Notes: a model not told the origin generated them from the letters alone. A stretch of DNA of 61,340 nt from Paenibacillus agri (GCF_013359945.1 NZ_JABWCS010000187.1:1-61340); one strand, 5' to 3'. Counted from the first letter of the stretch, positions 1 through 9,278 are shown. Program-made: numbers and translations.

Positions 1-354
1 AATCAAAATGGCCCAGGGAGGCGTGCGGGGCAAAATGGTTGAGGGTACTAAATTATTGATGTCCGCCACGATTCTCCCGGCGATATACAAAAATAAAAGT
101 GGATGGAGCCAGGCAAGAGGCGTGCCCAGCCAACGGCCAAATTGCTTCGGAAAGCATTCAACATAGGTAAGCCCCGGATTTAATTTAGTGACACTGACAT
201 AAATCAAGACAACACCTGTACCCAAAATAGTGGATATCAAAACAGCCAACCAGGAATCTCTCCCTGCGCCAGCCGCGAAACCAAATATGATGGTCGTTCC
301 AATTTGATAAATAATCGAAATAGTAAGCAATTGGTGCCGTGAGATGGTTTCCAT
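1..354 (-). CDS. Spore germination receptor subunit B (GerAB/APC family), 5' part
   Basis: Reading from an ATG at 354 the frame stays open to the window edge (118 codons), so only the N-terminal part is present. The protein starts METISRHQLL and continues into hydrophobic helices separated by short loops, with a GRDSW stretch and a conserved-looking proline-rich turn. This matches the N-terminus of GerAB-type subunits, the APC-fold membrane component of nutrient germinant receptors in the spore inner membrane. It is the third gene of the set, 36 bp after the C subunit, giving the order A-C-B. The upstream AAGGA is a usable but distant ribosome binding site. Confidence 0.85.
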   Translation of the reverse strand, partial: METISRHQLLTISIIYQIGTTIIFGFAAGAGRDSWLAVLISTILGTGVVLIYVSVTKLNPGLTYVECFPKQFGRWLGTPLAWLHPLLFLYIAGRIVADINNLVPSTILPRTPPWAILI

Positions 355-390
355 ACGGTTGTCCCTATTCCTTAGTTAAATTTAATACAG

Positions 391-1602
391 CTATTTGTCT
401 AATTTCTTTTCATCCCAGAACATGGAGTCGTTCACACGCCCTGTTCCGACGATTTTAAAATGAGCTTTCGTCTGGATCGCAACCTTTGGAAATTCCTCTT
501 GCCATTGCTTGGAATACTTCTCATTCCATACTTTCTTATTGGCTCTATGCAAGAGGATCCCCAGTCCAATAACATCAGATTTATACTGCTTCTTTAACTT
601 TTCTACAGTGCTCGTGACTCTTTTTTCAATCTCTTGCTCCAGCGCATGTTGCACTTTATTTAAACTTTGAACCTCTGTGAAGTTAAGTTTGGTGGAATTC
701 TCAAATATTTCGCCTGTGATATGAACATTAATCTCAAAGCTTATGTTATCCCCTTGAATTTTGGGTTTAATGTTGGTTTTGGCTTTATAGAGCTGAGCAC
801 TTATTTTTCCGGATATCCTTTCATTGGGTGCCTTTTCATCGGGCATAGTGACGGTAATCGCAGTGTTTTTCACTTTACCCTTTATCCATAATAAAGTCTC
901 AGCATCTCGCCGCTTCATCCATCCGATCAATTTATCATTATTGAAAATGCCTACACCCACCATACCGAATCCTGAGGGGTCGTTCTGGGATTGAGAGCTA
1001 TCAAGGCCGTTTAGGGGCACAACTTGTACTTGTGTGCTCAACGGCTCGATCCCTTGTTCAAGCAGTCGAAAGATAAAATCCCGAACAGTGGCGCTCTCCA
1101 TCAGCAAAGCCTTCTCCTCTTCCCTGATCTCCTCGACCGTAAAGATTTCAAAATTGGGAGGTGTCATTAATAAATCCTTCGCCTTCCCTTGAGTTGTAAG
1201 TAAAAAGTTACTTCCCCGGGCTTCCCTGTGTCTGCTGAAAAATTCCAGCGCAGGTGTAATCCCCGAGCGTGCGAATTTATCGCCCACAATGACCACACGA
1301 TTATGAGAGAAAATCACAACGCGAGAAAGCTTTTTCTGAAGAAGATGATAGGCATCTAAGATCGTCTCCCCCGTCTCGGAGACGACGAGCGTCGCGCTAT
1401 CACTTGCACCTCCTTTTTCACTGATTCCTTTGGTCATTTTCACCTTCAAAATTTGCAAGCTTAGTTGCAGCTTGTCGTCCTCGGCAAGGTCTATCGCAGT
1501 CCCGGTGACAATAGCCACGTCGTTCAACTCCACTCTGCTCCAGCAGCCCGATAGCGATATAGAGATTAGCAATGTGAGTATCAGAATCAGCGTTTTTCTC
1601 AT
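391..1602 (-). CDS. Ger(x)C family germinant receptor lipoprotein
   Basis: The C subunit of a GerA-type nutrient germinant receptor, predicted to sit on the outer face of the spore inner membrane. The chosen start (ATG at 1602) gives a lipoprotein signal peptide ending in the lipobox LSGC with Cys20; the longer open frame to 1686 would bury this signal and overlap the A subunit. The rest reads as a typical ~400-residue GerAC protein (403 aa): WSRVELND just after the lipobox, a central SFEIN-type beta region and a lysine-rich C-terminal domain. It lies 22 bp after the A subunit and 36 bp before the B subunit, so one transcript is likely. Confidence 0.9.
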   Translation of the reverse strand: MRKTLILILTLLISISLSGCWSRVELNDVAIVTGTAIDLAEDDKLQLSLQILKVKMTKGISEKGGASDSATLVVSETGETILDAYHLLQKKLSRVVIFSHNRVVIVGDKFARSGITPALEFFSRHREARGSNFLLTTQGKAKDLLMTPPNFEIFTVEEIREEEKALLMESATVRDFIFRLLEQGIEPLSTQVQVVPLNGLDSSQSQNDPSGFGMVGVGIFNNDKLIGWMKRRDAETLLWIKGKVKNTAITVTMPDEKAPNERISGKISAQLYKAKTNIKPKIQGDNISFEINVHITGEIFENSTKLNFTEVQSLNKVQHALEQEIEKRVTSTVEKLKKQYKSDVIGLGILLHRANKKVWNEKYSKQWQEEFPKVAIQTKAHFKIVGTGRVNDSMFWDEKKLDK

Positions 1603-1624
1603 TAGGACCTCTTGTGCGAGTTTA

Positions 1625-3112
1625 TTATTCGCTTGTACGAGACGAATTTTTAAATCTTCGGAGCCGGTTGGCACGAACAATGACATCTTTAATTCCGCGG
1701 AAGCGCAGAGGTGCCAGAGGAGCCATGTAAGGATGACCGAAAGACTGGAGATTCAACATATGAAGCAGGAGCATCAAAAGCAGCATCAAAATTCCATAGA
1801 GCCCCAGTGTTGCTGCCGCAATCATCATAGGGAAACGAAGCAGGCGGAAGGAGAGCCCTAATTGAAAGCTTGGAAAAATAAAAGAAGCAATACCGGTCAT
1901 GGACACAATAATAACCAGTGGTGAAGATACAATACCGGCCGCTACAGCAGCCTGTCCAATGACCAAAGCTCCAACGATACTTACGGCTTGTCCGACTGGC
2001 CTCGGAAGACGCACCCCCGCCTCCCGCAAGCCCTCGAATGAAACTTCCATCAGCAAAGCTTCCACAAATGCGGGGAAGGGAACGGTTTCCCGGGAAGAAG
2101 CTATACTGACCAATAGCATAGTCGGTATCATTTCGTGATGATAGGTCGTCAAGGCAATATAAAGCGAGGGCAAAAGTAGTGAGGAAGCAACGGCCAGCAG
2201 ACGCAAAAAACGAATAAACGTAGAAACGAGATACCTCTGATAATAATCCTCGGGCGATTGCAGCAATTGAAAAAATGTTCCGGGTACAATGATTGCAAAC
2301 GGCGTATTGTCAATCAGTATCCCTACCTTCCCTTCGAGCAGGTTGCCGACTACCCGATCCGGTCGTTCGGTAATCACCACTTGGGGAAAGGGCGATAACG
2401 AATTATCCTCAATCAGCTCTTCAATATACCCGCTTTCCAGAATTGCATTGATGCGAATACTGCCCACCCTTTTTTTCACTTCAGCAATTAAGTCATCCTT
2501 CGCCACGCCTTCCAGATAAGTAATGGCTATATTCGTATTGGACAACTGACCGAGCACAACCATCTCCATTTTAAGCTGTACGGTCTTTAGTCTTCTGCGA
2601 ACGAGGCTGATATTTGTGCTCAGATCTTCTTGAAAGCCTTCCCTGGGGCCCCGAATCACCGCTTCGGTAGCGGGTTCTTCGATCGCTCTTTTCTCCCAGC
2701 CTTTTGCATTCATAATTAGAACCTGATTCCACCCGTCCATCAGTAACGCCAAATCGCCAGATAAAATATATCCAACCGCTTCTTGAAAATCATTCGCCCA
2801 GCTTACTTGAGAAATGAAGCTCAGCTTAGACTGGATCGTATGCTTGATATCATCCGTTAGCTTGACGAAATCCCCTGTAATACTGGACTCCATGAACTGT
2901 CTCATGATGTCCAAATCAATGGATTTGGTGTCGACCATTCCGCTCAAGTAAATAAGTGACCCTTTTTGCTCAACATTGATCTCAAAAGGACGATATTGAA
3001 TATCCGCACACTTATCAAAAATAGCCAGAAATTGCTGGAGATTCTCATTCAAATCCCTGCTCAAGGTGTAATTGTGGGTATACGTGTCTGCTGGTGGTAA
3101 GTTGGGGGCCAT
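1625..3112 (-). CDS. Spore germination protein GerAA family (receptor A subunit)
   Basis: The A subunit of the germinant receptor: a soluble N-terminal half, then about five hydrophobic segments between roughly residues 280 and 460 and a short basic tail. Family hallmarks visible are a GYILSGDLALL segment, RGPREGFQE, the proline-containing VVITERPDRV, and SLYIALTTYH in the membrane half. An upstream TTG at 3139 is in frame, but it would lie only a few bases from the predicted transcription start. ATG 3112, preceded by AAAGGA, is therefore preferred (495 aa). First gene of the A-C-B operon, behind a sigma-G-like promoter. Confidence 0.9.
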   Translation of the reverse strand: MAPNLPPADTYTHNYTLSRDLNENLQQFLAIFDKCADIQYRPFEINVEQKGSLIYLSGMVDTKSIDLDIMRQFMESSITGDFVKLTDDIKHTIQSKLSFISQVSWANDFQEAVGYILSGDLALLMDGWNQVLIMNAKGWEKRAIEEPATEAVIRGPREGFQEDLSTNISLVRRRLKTVQLKMEMVVLGQLSNTNIAITYLEGVAKDDLIAEVKKRVGSIRINAILESGYIEELIEDNSLSPFPQVVITERPDRVVGNLLEGKVGILIDNTPFAIIVPGTFFQLLQSPEDYYQRYLVSTFIRFLRLLAVASSLLLPSLYIALTTYHHEMIPTMLLVSIASSRETVPFPAFVEALLMEVSFEGLREAGVRLPRPVGQAVSIVGALVIGQAAVAAGIVSSPLVIIVSMTGIASFIFPSFQLGLSFRLLRFPMMIAAATLGLYGILMLLLMLLLHMLNLQSFGHPYMAPLAPLRFRGIKDVIVRANRLRRFKNSSRTSE

Positions 3113-3150
3113 TTCAGACTCATTCCTTTTTTTGGACAACTAATTTTTGT

Positions 3151-3179
3151 TAATATAACCAACCTGCTTTTTAATATGC
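3151..3179 (-). promoter_or_regulatory. Putative sigma-G/F-type promoter of the germination operon
   Basis: On the minus strand GCATATT, a 15-base spacer and TATATTA lie just upstream of the A subunit. This fits the forespore consensus (GHATR at -35, CATNHTA at -10) with one mismatch at the first base of the -10. Forespore expression is expected for germinant receptors. The call rests on motif and context only. Confidence 0.45.
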
Positions 3180-3221
3180 AAGCGAATAGTTGTCTAGCGA
3201 TGCTCACGGATACACAAAGAG

Positions 3222-4028
3222 TTATACCTTCAGCAACCGCCCAATACGCTCCACTTCCAGACTGAATTTTTTAGCAAGCCTTGCTTTGCCAAGATTGGAT
3301 TTTACGATCTTTTGTATTCGTTTGTCCTCTGACCCGGCAAATTTGGCCAACAGTGCGAAACCAGCTTCAGGGGCCCGCTCTACAAATAGGCTGACCGCAT
3401 ACTCCAATCCTTTGGATAATACCCGGTAATCTTCTGTATTGTGGTTCATTTGGCCGGCAGTAATCTCCTCTAGAATTTGTTCTGATAATTGCAAGGCATA
3501 CAGTACGTGGGAGGATTCTTTCAGAAGAGGCGGGTGGGCCAATGCCGCCACAAAGGCACGTTTCTCCAGCGGATTGGCCTGAGGACCGATTGAATTAAAC
3601 AGAGATTGGATGACATTGAATTCTCTTACCCCGATCCGCTGGAGCGCCATAGCTGCCGCTTCGCGCATTCGCCATCTGGCATCATTCATAGCCGCTTGGC
3701 ATTTTTCGAGGATGATCTGCTTTCTAGAAAGCTCTGCATAATAGTAATAGGCCCCCATCGCCTGCAGCGCACAGAAAGGTAGATATTCACAGGGATTATT
3801 GGTAGGCGCATCAGTAGCAGTGATGTTCACCCACTTCAAGATAAGGGTCCAAGCGTCGCTTGTGACCACACAAGATTCAAAAGCATTCGCAAACGTAGCA
3901 GCGATCTCCAGATTCGCACGTGGTCCCGGCAAATTGGATTCGCCCAACAACATCTCTTCAAGTTCAGTGAATTTGTTGGCATCCTGAAGATCATCATAAA
4001 ATCTATTCTTTGTCTCTTTACTGTTCAT
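3222..4028 (-). CDS. HEAT-repeat-like alpha-helical protein
   Basis: A 268-residue soluble protein with no signal peptide or membrane segment. It reads as consecutive amphipathic helix pairs, for example WRMREAAAMALQRIG, EKRAFVAALAHPPLL and EDKRIQKIVKSNLGKA. That pattern is typical of HEAT-like or DNA-alkylation-repair-like solenoids, although the catalytic residues of the AlkD type were not recognised. The start has a strong GGGAGGGG seven bases upstream. It lies upstream of the germination operon on the same strand, but that operon has its own promoter-like site, so co-transcription is uncertain. Function unknown. Confidence 0.7.
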   Translation of the reverse strand: MNSKETKNRFYDDLQDANKFTELEEMLLGESNLPGPRANLEIAATFANAFESCVVTSDAWTLILKWVNITATDAPTNNPCEYLPFCALQAMGAYYYYAELSRKQIILEKCQAAMNDARWRMREAAAMALQRIGVREFNVIQSLFNSIGPQANPLEKRAFVAALAHPPLLKESSHVLYALQLSEQILEEITAGQMNHNTEDYRVLSKGLEYAVSLFVERAPEAGFALLAKFAGSEDKRIQKIVKSNLGKARLAKKFSLEVERIGRLLKV

Positions 4029-4133
4029 ACTACCCCTCCCGCATTGTAAAATAGCCTATTTCATCCAATATATATCCTATTCTATAGGAATCATTAGCAT
4101 GGGAAAGGAGGTTTCTCATAGTCTCTCCACGAT

Positions 4134-4183
4134 AAAAGTGTTCAAAAACCCAGCTATTTAGCCAAGGTTCATGAACACTTTTT
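4134..4183 (-). terminator. Hairpin terminator after the SDR gene
   Basis: AAAAGTGTTCA and its complement TGAACACTTTT form an 11-bp stem around a ~27-base loop; on the minus strand the stem is followed by TTTTATC. It lies 20 bp after the stop of the SDR gene. Confidence 0.5.
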
Positions 4184-4205
4184 AGCATTACATTTTCAAT
4201 TCAAT

Positions 4206-4958
4206 TTACAAGCGACACCCCCCGCCATCCACCATCAACGTCTGACCCGTAATATAATTGGAATCATCGCTGGCAAAGAAAACAACAGCGCGTCCGATAT
4301 CGTCCTCTACATCTCCCACTCTTCGCATCGGGATCTTGGATAACGTTTCTTCAAAATGCTCCGGCATATGCTGCGCCCACTGTTGAACACCTGGAGAATT
4401 AGCAAATGGACAGATCACGTTGACTTTGATGCCGTGTGGTCCAAATTCATTGGCTACGACACGGGACAATCCCCGAACAGCTTCTTTGGAGGCGGCATAG
4501 GCAGCTTGGTTCAAGTCTCCATTAATTCCCGCTCCGGAAGCAAAGTTAATGATGTGCCCTTGAGTTTCCTTTAAATAAGGAAAGGCTTGCTGCATGAGAA
4601 AGAACGTAGGGAAGAATCCGGTTTTGAACGGCAGCTCCAGATCAGCTGGAGTGATCTCCATGAAAGGCTTCACGCGCGAAGCTTGGGCATTGTTAACCAG
4701 GATATCCAGCTGTCCAAAGACATCAATCGTCCGACTGACAATTTTCGAATGTGTACTGAAATCCGCCAGATCGGCATGAATAAAAATAGACTCCGGCCCA
4801 ATCAGCTTCAGTTCCTCAATAGCTTGATTACCAGTCTCTTCGTTGTAGTCCACGATTACAACCTTTGCCCCTTCTTTTACAAAAGCTTTGGCAATTCCAT
4901 TCCCTACGCCTGACGCCCCGCCCGTAATAATCGCTACCTTACTCTCTAGTTTTCTCAT
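4206..4958 (-). CDS. SDR family oxidoreductase
   Basis: A 250-residue short-chain dehydrogenase/reductase, a cytosolic NAD(P)-dependent oxidoreductase. The N-terminal Rossmann motif TGGASGVGNGIA, the NNAQ element, the active-site YAASK (Tyr and Lys) with the preceding Ser in INFASG, and the C-terminal ITGQTLMVDGG are all in order. The start ATG has GAGGTGATAAC in front. It is divergent from a LysR gene, and its upstream region carries an element that is also found before the MFS gene at 7570. The LysR protein probably controls both. Substrate not deducible. Confidence 0.9.
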   Translation of the reverse strand: MRKLESKVAIITGGASGVGNGIAKAFVKEGAKVVIVDYNEETGNQAIEELKLIGPESIFIHADLADFSTHSKIVSRTIDVFGQLDILVNNAQASRVKPFMEITPADLELPFKTGFFPTFFLMQQAFPYLKETQGHIINFASGAGINGDLNQAAYAASKEAVRGLSRVVANEFGPHGIKVNVICPFANSPGVQQWAQHMPEHFEETLSKIPMRRVGDVEDDIGRAVVFFASDDSNYITGQTLMVDGGGCRL

Positions 4959-5002
4959 GTTATCACCTCAGGTTTTATTGTTATTGCTTGATGCATAGAC
5001 AA

Positions 5003-5057
5003 AGTATAGTGGTAACCATTGACTGGAAAAAAGAGCGGATAATTTGTCGATTAACAA
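5003..5057 (-). promoter_or_regulatory. LysR-type promoter of the SDR gene
   Basis: On the minus strand a dyad TTGT-N6-ACAA (TTGTTAATCGACAA, 5044-5057) lies upstream of a TATACT -10 (5003-5008) with a poor -35 (TTTTTC). That is the arrangement expected of an activator-dependent LysR promoter. The same dyad, A-rich spacer and -10 occur before the MFS gene at 7613-7666 with almost the same spacing (36 versus 35 bases). Confidence 0.55.
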
Positions 5058-5115
5058 GCGTAACGGTATAATTCCATAATAAGCGTACAGAACCAGCACA
5101 CAAGGAGATCATATT

Positions 5116-6006
5116 ATGGAGCTTCAGCAGCTTAAATACTTTGTCGAGGTAGCCAATCAATTGCATTTTGGGCGTGCTGCCGAACGATTGCATGCTTCTC
5201 AGCAGTCCGTCAGCCATCAAATCGCACAGTTGGAAAGCGAGCTAGGCGTTCAACTCTTTAAGCGTACAACGCGTAAGGTGGAGCTGACACAATCCGGGGA
5301 AGCGCTGCTTGAGCAGGTTCATCTTGTCTTCAAGCATTTACAGCGAGGGATAGACGAAGCCGTACGGGCAGAGCATGGCCGCAGAGGCCGGCTTACGATC
5401 GGTTATTTTGGCATTATGCTCTACAGCATTTTACCAAGCGCCGTTCGGCTGTACCGGGAACGTTATCCCGAGGTTGAGATTGTTATGCAGGAGCTACCCT
5501 CTCACCAATTGGAGGAGAAGCTTCTTCAAGGCGAAATTGATGTCGGTTTTTCTGTGTATCTTAACGATAAGCATAGCGAGCTGAGTATGAATTGGCTTCC
5601 CTTTTCAACAGAGTCCATTGTCTTTGCCCTGCCGAAGCATCATCCCTTAGCCACGAAAAAAGAGCTTTCCCTGGCCGATTTAGAAAAAGAGCCCTTTGTT
5701 ATGCTGAACCGGAACGATTCACCCGTGTTGTTCGATATTTTCGTCCTCTTCTGCCGTCAGACCGGCTTCAGTCCGAATATAGTACAGGAAGCTGCCAGTG
5801 ATCAGGCAGTTATTGGGTTAGTAGCCGCTGGTGTGGGTACTGCTCTGGTGCTGGGCTGTATGAGCAGGCTGTTCGAAAATGATATTACTTATGTTCCGAT
5901 GGCGGAGTCGATGTTTAACATTCAGCTCGCGATTTGTTGGCTCCATAGCAACGAGACGGCACAGGTAGAACAATTCGCAGAAGTCGTAAAAAGCTTTATT
6001 CCTTGA
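5116..6006 (+). CDS. LysR family transcriptional regulator
   Basis: A 296-residue LysR regulator. The winged helix-turn-helix occupies residues ~1-60 (MELQQLKYFVEVANQ at the start, QQSVSHQIAQLE as recognition helix), followed by a periplasmic-binding-protein-like effector domain with the usual LTIGYFG opening. The start has AAGGAG seven bases upstream. It is divergent from the SDR gene with a short shared promoter region, and faces the MFS gene, which carries the same operator-like element. A small module in which one regulator controls a redox enzyme and an efflux pump is inferred. Confidence 0.92.
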   Translation: MELQQLKYFVEVANQLHFGRAAERLHASQQSVSHQIAQLESELGVQLFKRTTRKVELTQSGEALLEQVHLVFKHLQRGIDEAVRAEHGRRGRLTIGYFGIMLYSILPSAVRLYRERYPEVEIVMQELPSHQLEEKLLQGEIDVGFSVYLNDKHSELSMNWLPFSTESIVFALPKHHPLATKKELSLADLEKEPFVMLNRNDSPVLFDIFVLFCRQTGFSPNIVQEAASDQAVIGLVAAGVGTALVLGCMSRLFENDITYVPMAESMFNIQLAICWLHSNETAQVEQFAEVVKSFIP

Positions 6007-6032
6007 ATGCTGATCATAGAAAAGCAAACAAA

Positions 6033-6075
6033 AAAGAATCCCGCCGATTCCACGAATGGCTGGGATTCTTTCTTA
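6033..6075. terminator. Bidirectional terminator between LysR and MFS genes
   Basis: AAAGAATCCC (6033-6042) pairs with GGGATTCTTT (6062-6071). T-rich tails follow on the plus strand and A-rich flanks allow use on the minus strand. It serves the convergent LysR and MFS genes. Confidence 0.8.
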
Positions 6076-6109
6076 TTTATGCCGCAATCATTTTCTTAAG
6101 CGCTGCTTC

Positions 6110-7570
6110 TTATCCATTGGATGCCATCTCTTCCGGCGCCTTCGTCCGTTTAACAAAAAGACCTAGCACGAGTGCAACGAGACAGATGTAAAAAGCAACC
6201 TGGAAGGCACCCTGCATACCTGATACCAATCCCTTAGTGGCTTCCTCAAGTCCTGTTGGATTGGCGGACGACTCCAAATACCGCTTGGTTCCATTTGAGA
6301 AAATACTGATGAACAGCGCTGTCCCGATGGCACCTGACACCTGCTGCAGTGTATTCATAATAGCCGTTCCGTGTGGATATAAATTTCTTGGCAGCTGATT
6401 CAGTCCTGTCGTCTGCGCCGGCATCATGATCATGGAAATACCAATCATCAGAATGACATGCAGCGTGATTAATGTTCCTTTGGACGTCTCTAAATCCATG
6501 CCTGTAATGAGAAAGAGTGAAATTGCCGTGATGATTAGACCCGGTACGATAAGCACTTTTGGGCCAAATTTATCAAAGAGCTTGCCGGAGATCGGCGACA
6601 TAATCCCGTTGACAATACCGCCCGGAATGAGTGTCAACCCAGCGGCGAATGCTGTCATTAGCAATGCTTTTTGCATGTATAGCGGTAATATGATCGTCGT
6701 TGAGAATAAGGTCATCGTCATCACAAGCATGAGCACAGTCGTTAGCGCGAACATCGGATATTTGAATACCCGCATGTCCATCATCGGCTCTTTGACGACC
6801 AGTTGACGCCAGACGAACAGCAAGATGGACACCCCGCCTGCGGCAATGGTCCAGATCACCTCATGCTCTGACCAGGAGATCTCTCCCGCCTTGCTAAAGC
6901 CATACACAATCCCGCCGAAGCCTATGGTAGACAGCAGAATAGACAAGAAATCTACTTTCGGCTTGGTAATATCCGATACATTCTTCAAATAAATAAAGCC
7001 AAAAACAAGCGATACTACGACTAACGGAATGACCAGGAAAAATAACCAATGCCAAGACAAAGAGTCAATAATGAGTCCGGATAAAGTGGGACCGATAGCT
7101 GGCCCAAACATAAGCACGAGCCCGATCATCCCCATAGCCGCTCCCCGATTATCTGGAGGATAAATAATCAGGATAGTATTCATCATCACCGGGATTAAGA
7201 GTCCTGTACCCGCAGCCTGCACAATTCGCCCAATGAGGAGAAGTTCAAAGGAACCCGAGAATCCACAGATTATAGTGCCGACCAGAAAAAGCATCATGGC
7301 AGATAAGAACATCTGGCGCGTGCTAAACCATTGCTGCAGCAATGCCGTTACGGGCACCAAAATGCCAATAACCAACATATAGACCGTAGACAGCCACTGT
7401 ATGGTCGAGGTTTCTACGCTGAACTGCTTCATTAAATCCGGAAAAGCGATGCCGATTAGCGTCTCATTCAAAATCGCTACAAAAGCACCGATGATCAGAG
7501 CCGTAATGATCGGTCCACGTTTAATCGTGCTTAAATCTACTTTGGATGATGTGTTACTTCCTGTGATCAT
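6110..7570 (-). CDS. MFS multidrug efflux transporter, DHA2 (EmrB/QacA) type
   Basis: A 486-residue integral membrane protein of the 14-helix DHA2 drug:proton antiporter family. Visible family features are the N-terminal GAFVAILNETLIGIAFPDLM helix (motif D1-like), WLSTVYMLV, the loop RGAAMGMIGLV, and GPAIGPTLSGLI (motif C, typical of antiporters). AAGGGGGC lies at the ribosome binding position. The promoter region resembles that of the SDR gene across the LysR gene, so it is probably co-regulated by that LysR protein. Drug specificity cannot be read from the sequence. Confidence 0.9.
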   Translation of the reverse strand: MITGSNTSSKVDLSTIKRGPIITALIIGAFVAILNETLIGIAFPDLMKQFSVETSTIQWLSTVYMLVIGILVPVTALLQQWFSTRQMFLSAMMLFLVGTIICGFSGSFELLLIGRIVQAAGTGLLIPVMMNTILIIYPPDNRGAAMGMIGLVLMFGPAIGPTLSGLIIDSLSWHWLFFLVIPLVVVSLVFGFIYLKNVSDITKPKVDFLSILLSTIGFGGIVYGFSKAGEISWSEHEVIWTIAAGGVSILLFVWRQLVVKEPMMDMRVFKYPMFALTTVLMLVMTMTLFSTTIILPLYMQKALLMTAFAAGLTLIPGGIVNGIMSPISGKLFDKFGPKVLIVPGLIITAISLFLITGMDLETSKGTLITLHVILMIGISMIMMPAQTTGLNQLPRNLYPHGTAIMNTLQQVSGAIGTALFISIFSNGTKRYLESSANPTGLEEATKGLVSGMQGAFQVAFYICLVALVLGLFVKRTKAPEEMASNG

Positions 7571-7612
7571 CTTTTTGCCCCCTTACACTGTATTTGTTGG
7601 GATTACATACAA

Positions 7613-7666
7613 AGTATAAGGAGTATCATTAACTTGAAAAAGAATGTATATTTTGTTGATTAACAA
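7613..7666 (-). promoter_or_regulatory. LysR-type promoter of the MFS gene
   Basis: The dyad TTGTTAATCAACAA (7653-7666), an A-rich spacer, a poor -35 (TTTTTC) and a TATACT -10 (7613-7618) match the SDR promoter at 5003-5057 over about 75 bases. Intergenic similarity between genes of unrelated function argues for a shared regulator site. Confidence 0.55.
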
Positions 7667-7730
7667 TTTAAATTGTATAATCCAAAGAATCTGCTCACCT
7701 GATTTCCGTAAAAATGTACATCACCGCACG

Positions 7731-7756
7731 AAAAAAAGCCGCGATATACGCGGCTT
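7731..7756 (-). terminator. Terminator of the ABC-F gene
   Basis: AAGCCGCG (7737-7744) pairs with CGCGGCTT (7749-7756) around a 4-base loop. On the minus strand a run of seven T follows directly. It lies 26 bp after the ABC-F stop. Confidence 0.85.
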
Positions 7757-7781
7757 TAAGCTCATTCCCTTTTGCATCTTA

Positions 7782-9260
7782 TCACAGTTCAATTACTTTA
7801 GTGGCAATATTGTTGCAGAACTCACTATCATGCTCTACAAAAAGAATCGTCGGTGCGTATTCATGCAGTAGCTCTTCAATCTGCATCCGGGAAATCACAT
7901 CAATAAAATTAAGCGGCTCGTCCCAAATATGCAGATGGACCTTCTCACATAGACTTTTGGCAATCAGCACTTTTTTCTTTTGTCCGCCGCTATAATCCTC
8001 AATGTTCTTTTCGAATTGCACTCTGGAGAAATCCAATTTTCTAAGAATCGCTTTGAACAGGCTCTCATCTATGTCATTTCGCCTCGCGTAATCTGTCAAA
8101 TTACCTTCTAGATGTGAGGTATCCTGGGATACATAGGAAATCTTAAGCTGGCTTCCTTTTCTAAAAGTACCGGTATAACTAAGCTCCTCCCCGCAAATCA
8201 ATTTGATAATGCTCGATTTGCCGGAACCGTTCTTCCCTGAAAGCGCGATCCGTTCGCCCTGCTCAATGGTGAAACTGACATCCTCACACACCGTCTTCTC
8301 CCCATATTGGATCGAGACTCCAATCAGCTCGGCAAGCTGGTTTTTGTGATAGGTCAGCTGTGAGATCTTCAGATTTTCGGAGCTTTCAATATTTTTGAGC
8401 AGCTTGGAACGATCGTCAATGGACGTTTGCTGTCTTTGCTCAATGCCTTTAGAGCGTTTCATCATTTTGGCCGCCTTATGGCCCACATACCCTTTATCTA
8501 ATTTGGAGCCGGAATTCCGGGTACCATTTTTCGATTTTTCCACTTTATCCGACCAATCACTAGTTCGTTTAGCTGCTTCCGACAAACGCCTAATATCTTT
8601 CCGCAGATGCTCGTTCTCAGCCAGCTCCGATTGATCCTGGCGCTGTTTGTTCTCCCACCAATCCGAGAAATTTCCTTTTTGAATCTCGATGTTGGTCTTG
8701 TTGATTGAGAGAATGTGATCCACGCAGTGATCCAGAAAGGACCGGTCGTGCGACACGAGGATAAATCCGCTTTTGCTGTTCAGATAGTGACTAACGAGCC
8801 GTCTTGCCTTCATATCCAAATGGTTGGTTGGCTCGTCAATGAGCAGGAAGCTATCCTCTTTGAGGAATAAAGCAGCCAGCAACACCTTGGTTTGTTCTCC
8901 ATTCGATAAGGAATCAAAAGGCCGGTATAATATATCCTCGGACACCTCCAGCAATGAAAGCTCACGCATCAGCTCCCAATGCTGATAATCCGGGTAAATC
9001 TCCTCTACGACATCAATCGTATGGTACTCCTTGTGCTCAACGTGGAACGGAAAATAATCAAAGCTGACTTTAGCAGAAATCTTACCGCTATATTCGTATT
9101 TACCGAGCAAGAGGTTCATAAAGGTGGTCTTCCCTCTGCCGTTCCTGCCTGTAAAACCTAACTTCCAATCGGTATCGAGCTGAAAGCTTACATTCTCAAA
9201 TATATTATCGTAGCTGCCCTCATGGGCAAACGTGAGGTTAGTAACATTAATCAATGACAT
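7782..9260 (-). CDS. ABC-F ribosome protection protein, Lsa-like
   Basis: A 492-residue soluble protein with two ATP-binding cassettes and no membrane segments, as in antibiotic-resistance ABC-F proteins that displace drugs from the ribosome. Cassette 1 has Walker A GRNGRGKTT (~38-46), signature LSNGEQTK and Walker B FLLIDEPTNHLD. Cassette 2 has GKNGSGKSS, YSGGQKKK and HIWDEPLNFID. A long charged linker (~200-290) corresponds to the tRNA/drug-proximal arm. The N-terminus MSLINVTNLTF resembles Lsa proteins, which protect against lincosamides, streptogramin A and pleuromutilins. The specificity is inferred. Expression is probably controlled by the leader attenuator at 9279-9399. Confidence 0.9.
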   Translation of the reverse strand: MSLINVTNLTFAHEGSYDNIFENVSFQLDTDWKLGFTGRNGRGKTTFMNLLLGKYEYSGKISAKVSFDYFPFHVEHKEYHTIDVVEEIYPDYQHWELMRELSLLEVSEDILYRPFDSLSNGEQTKVLLAALFLKEDSFLLIDEPTNHLDMKARRLVSHYLNSKSGFILVSHDRSFLDHCVDHILSINKTNIEIQKGNFSDWWENKQRQDQSELAENEHLRKDIRRLSEAAKRTSDWSDKVEKSKNGTRNSGSKLDKGYVGHKAAKMMKRSKGIEQRQQTSIDDRSKLLKNIESSENLKISQLTYHKNQLAELIGVSIQYGEKTVCEDVSFTIEQGERIALSGKNGSGKSSIIKLICGEELSYTGTFRKGSQLKISYVSQDTSHLEGNLTDYARRNDIDESLFKAILRKLDFSRVQFEKNIEDYSGGQKKKVLIAKSLCEKVHLHIWDEPLNFIDVISRMQIEELLHEYAPTILFVEHDSEFCNNIATKVIEL

Positions 9261-9278
9261 ACAACCATCTCCTTGTGT

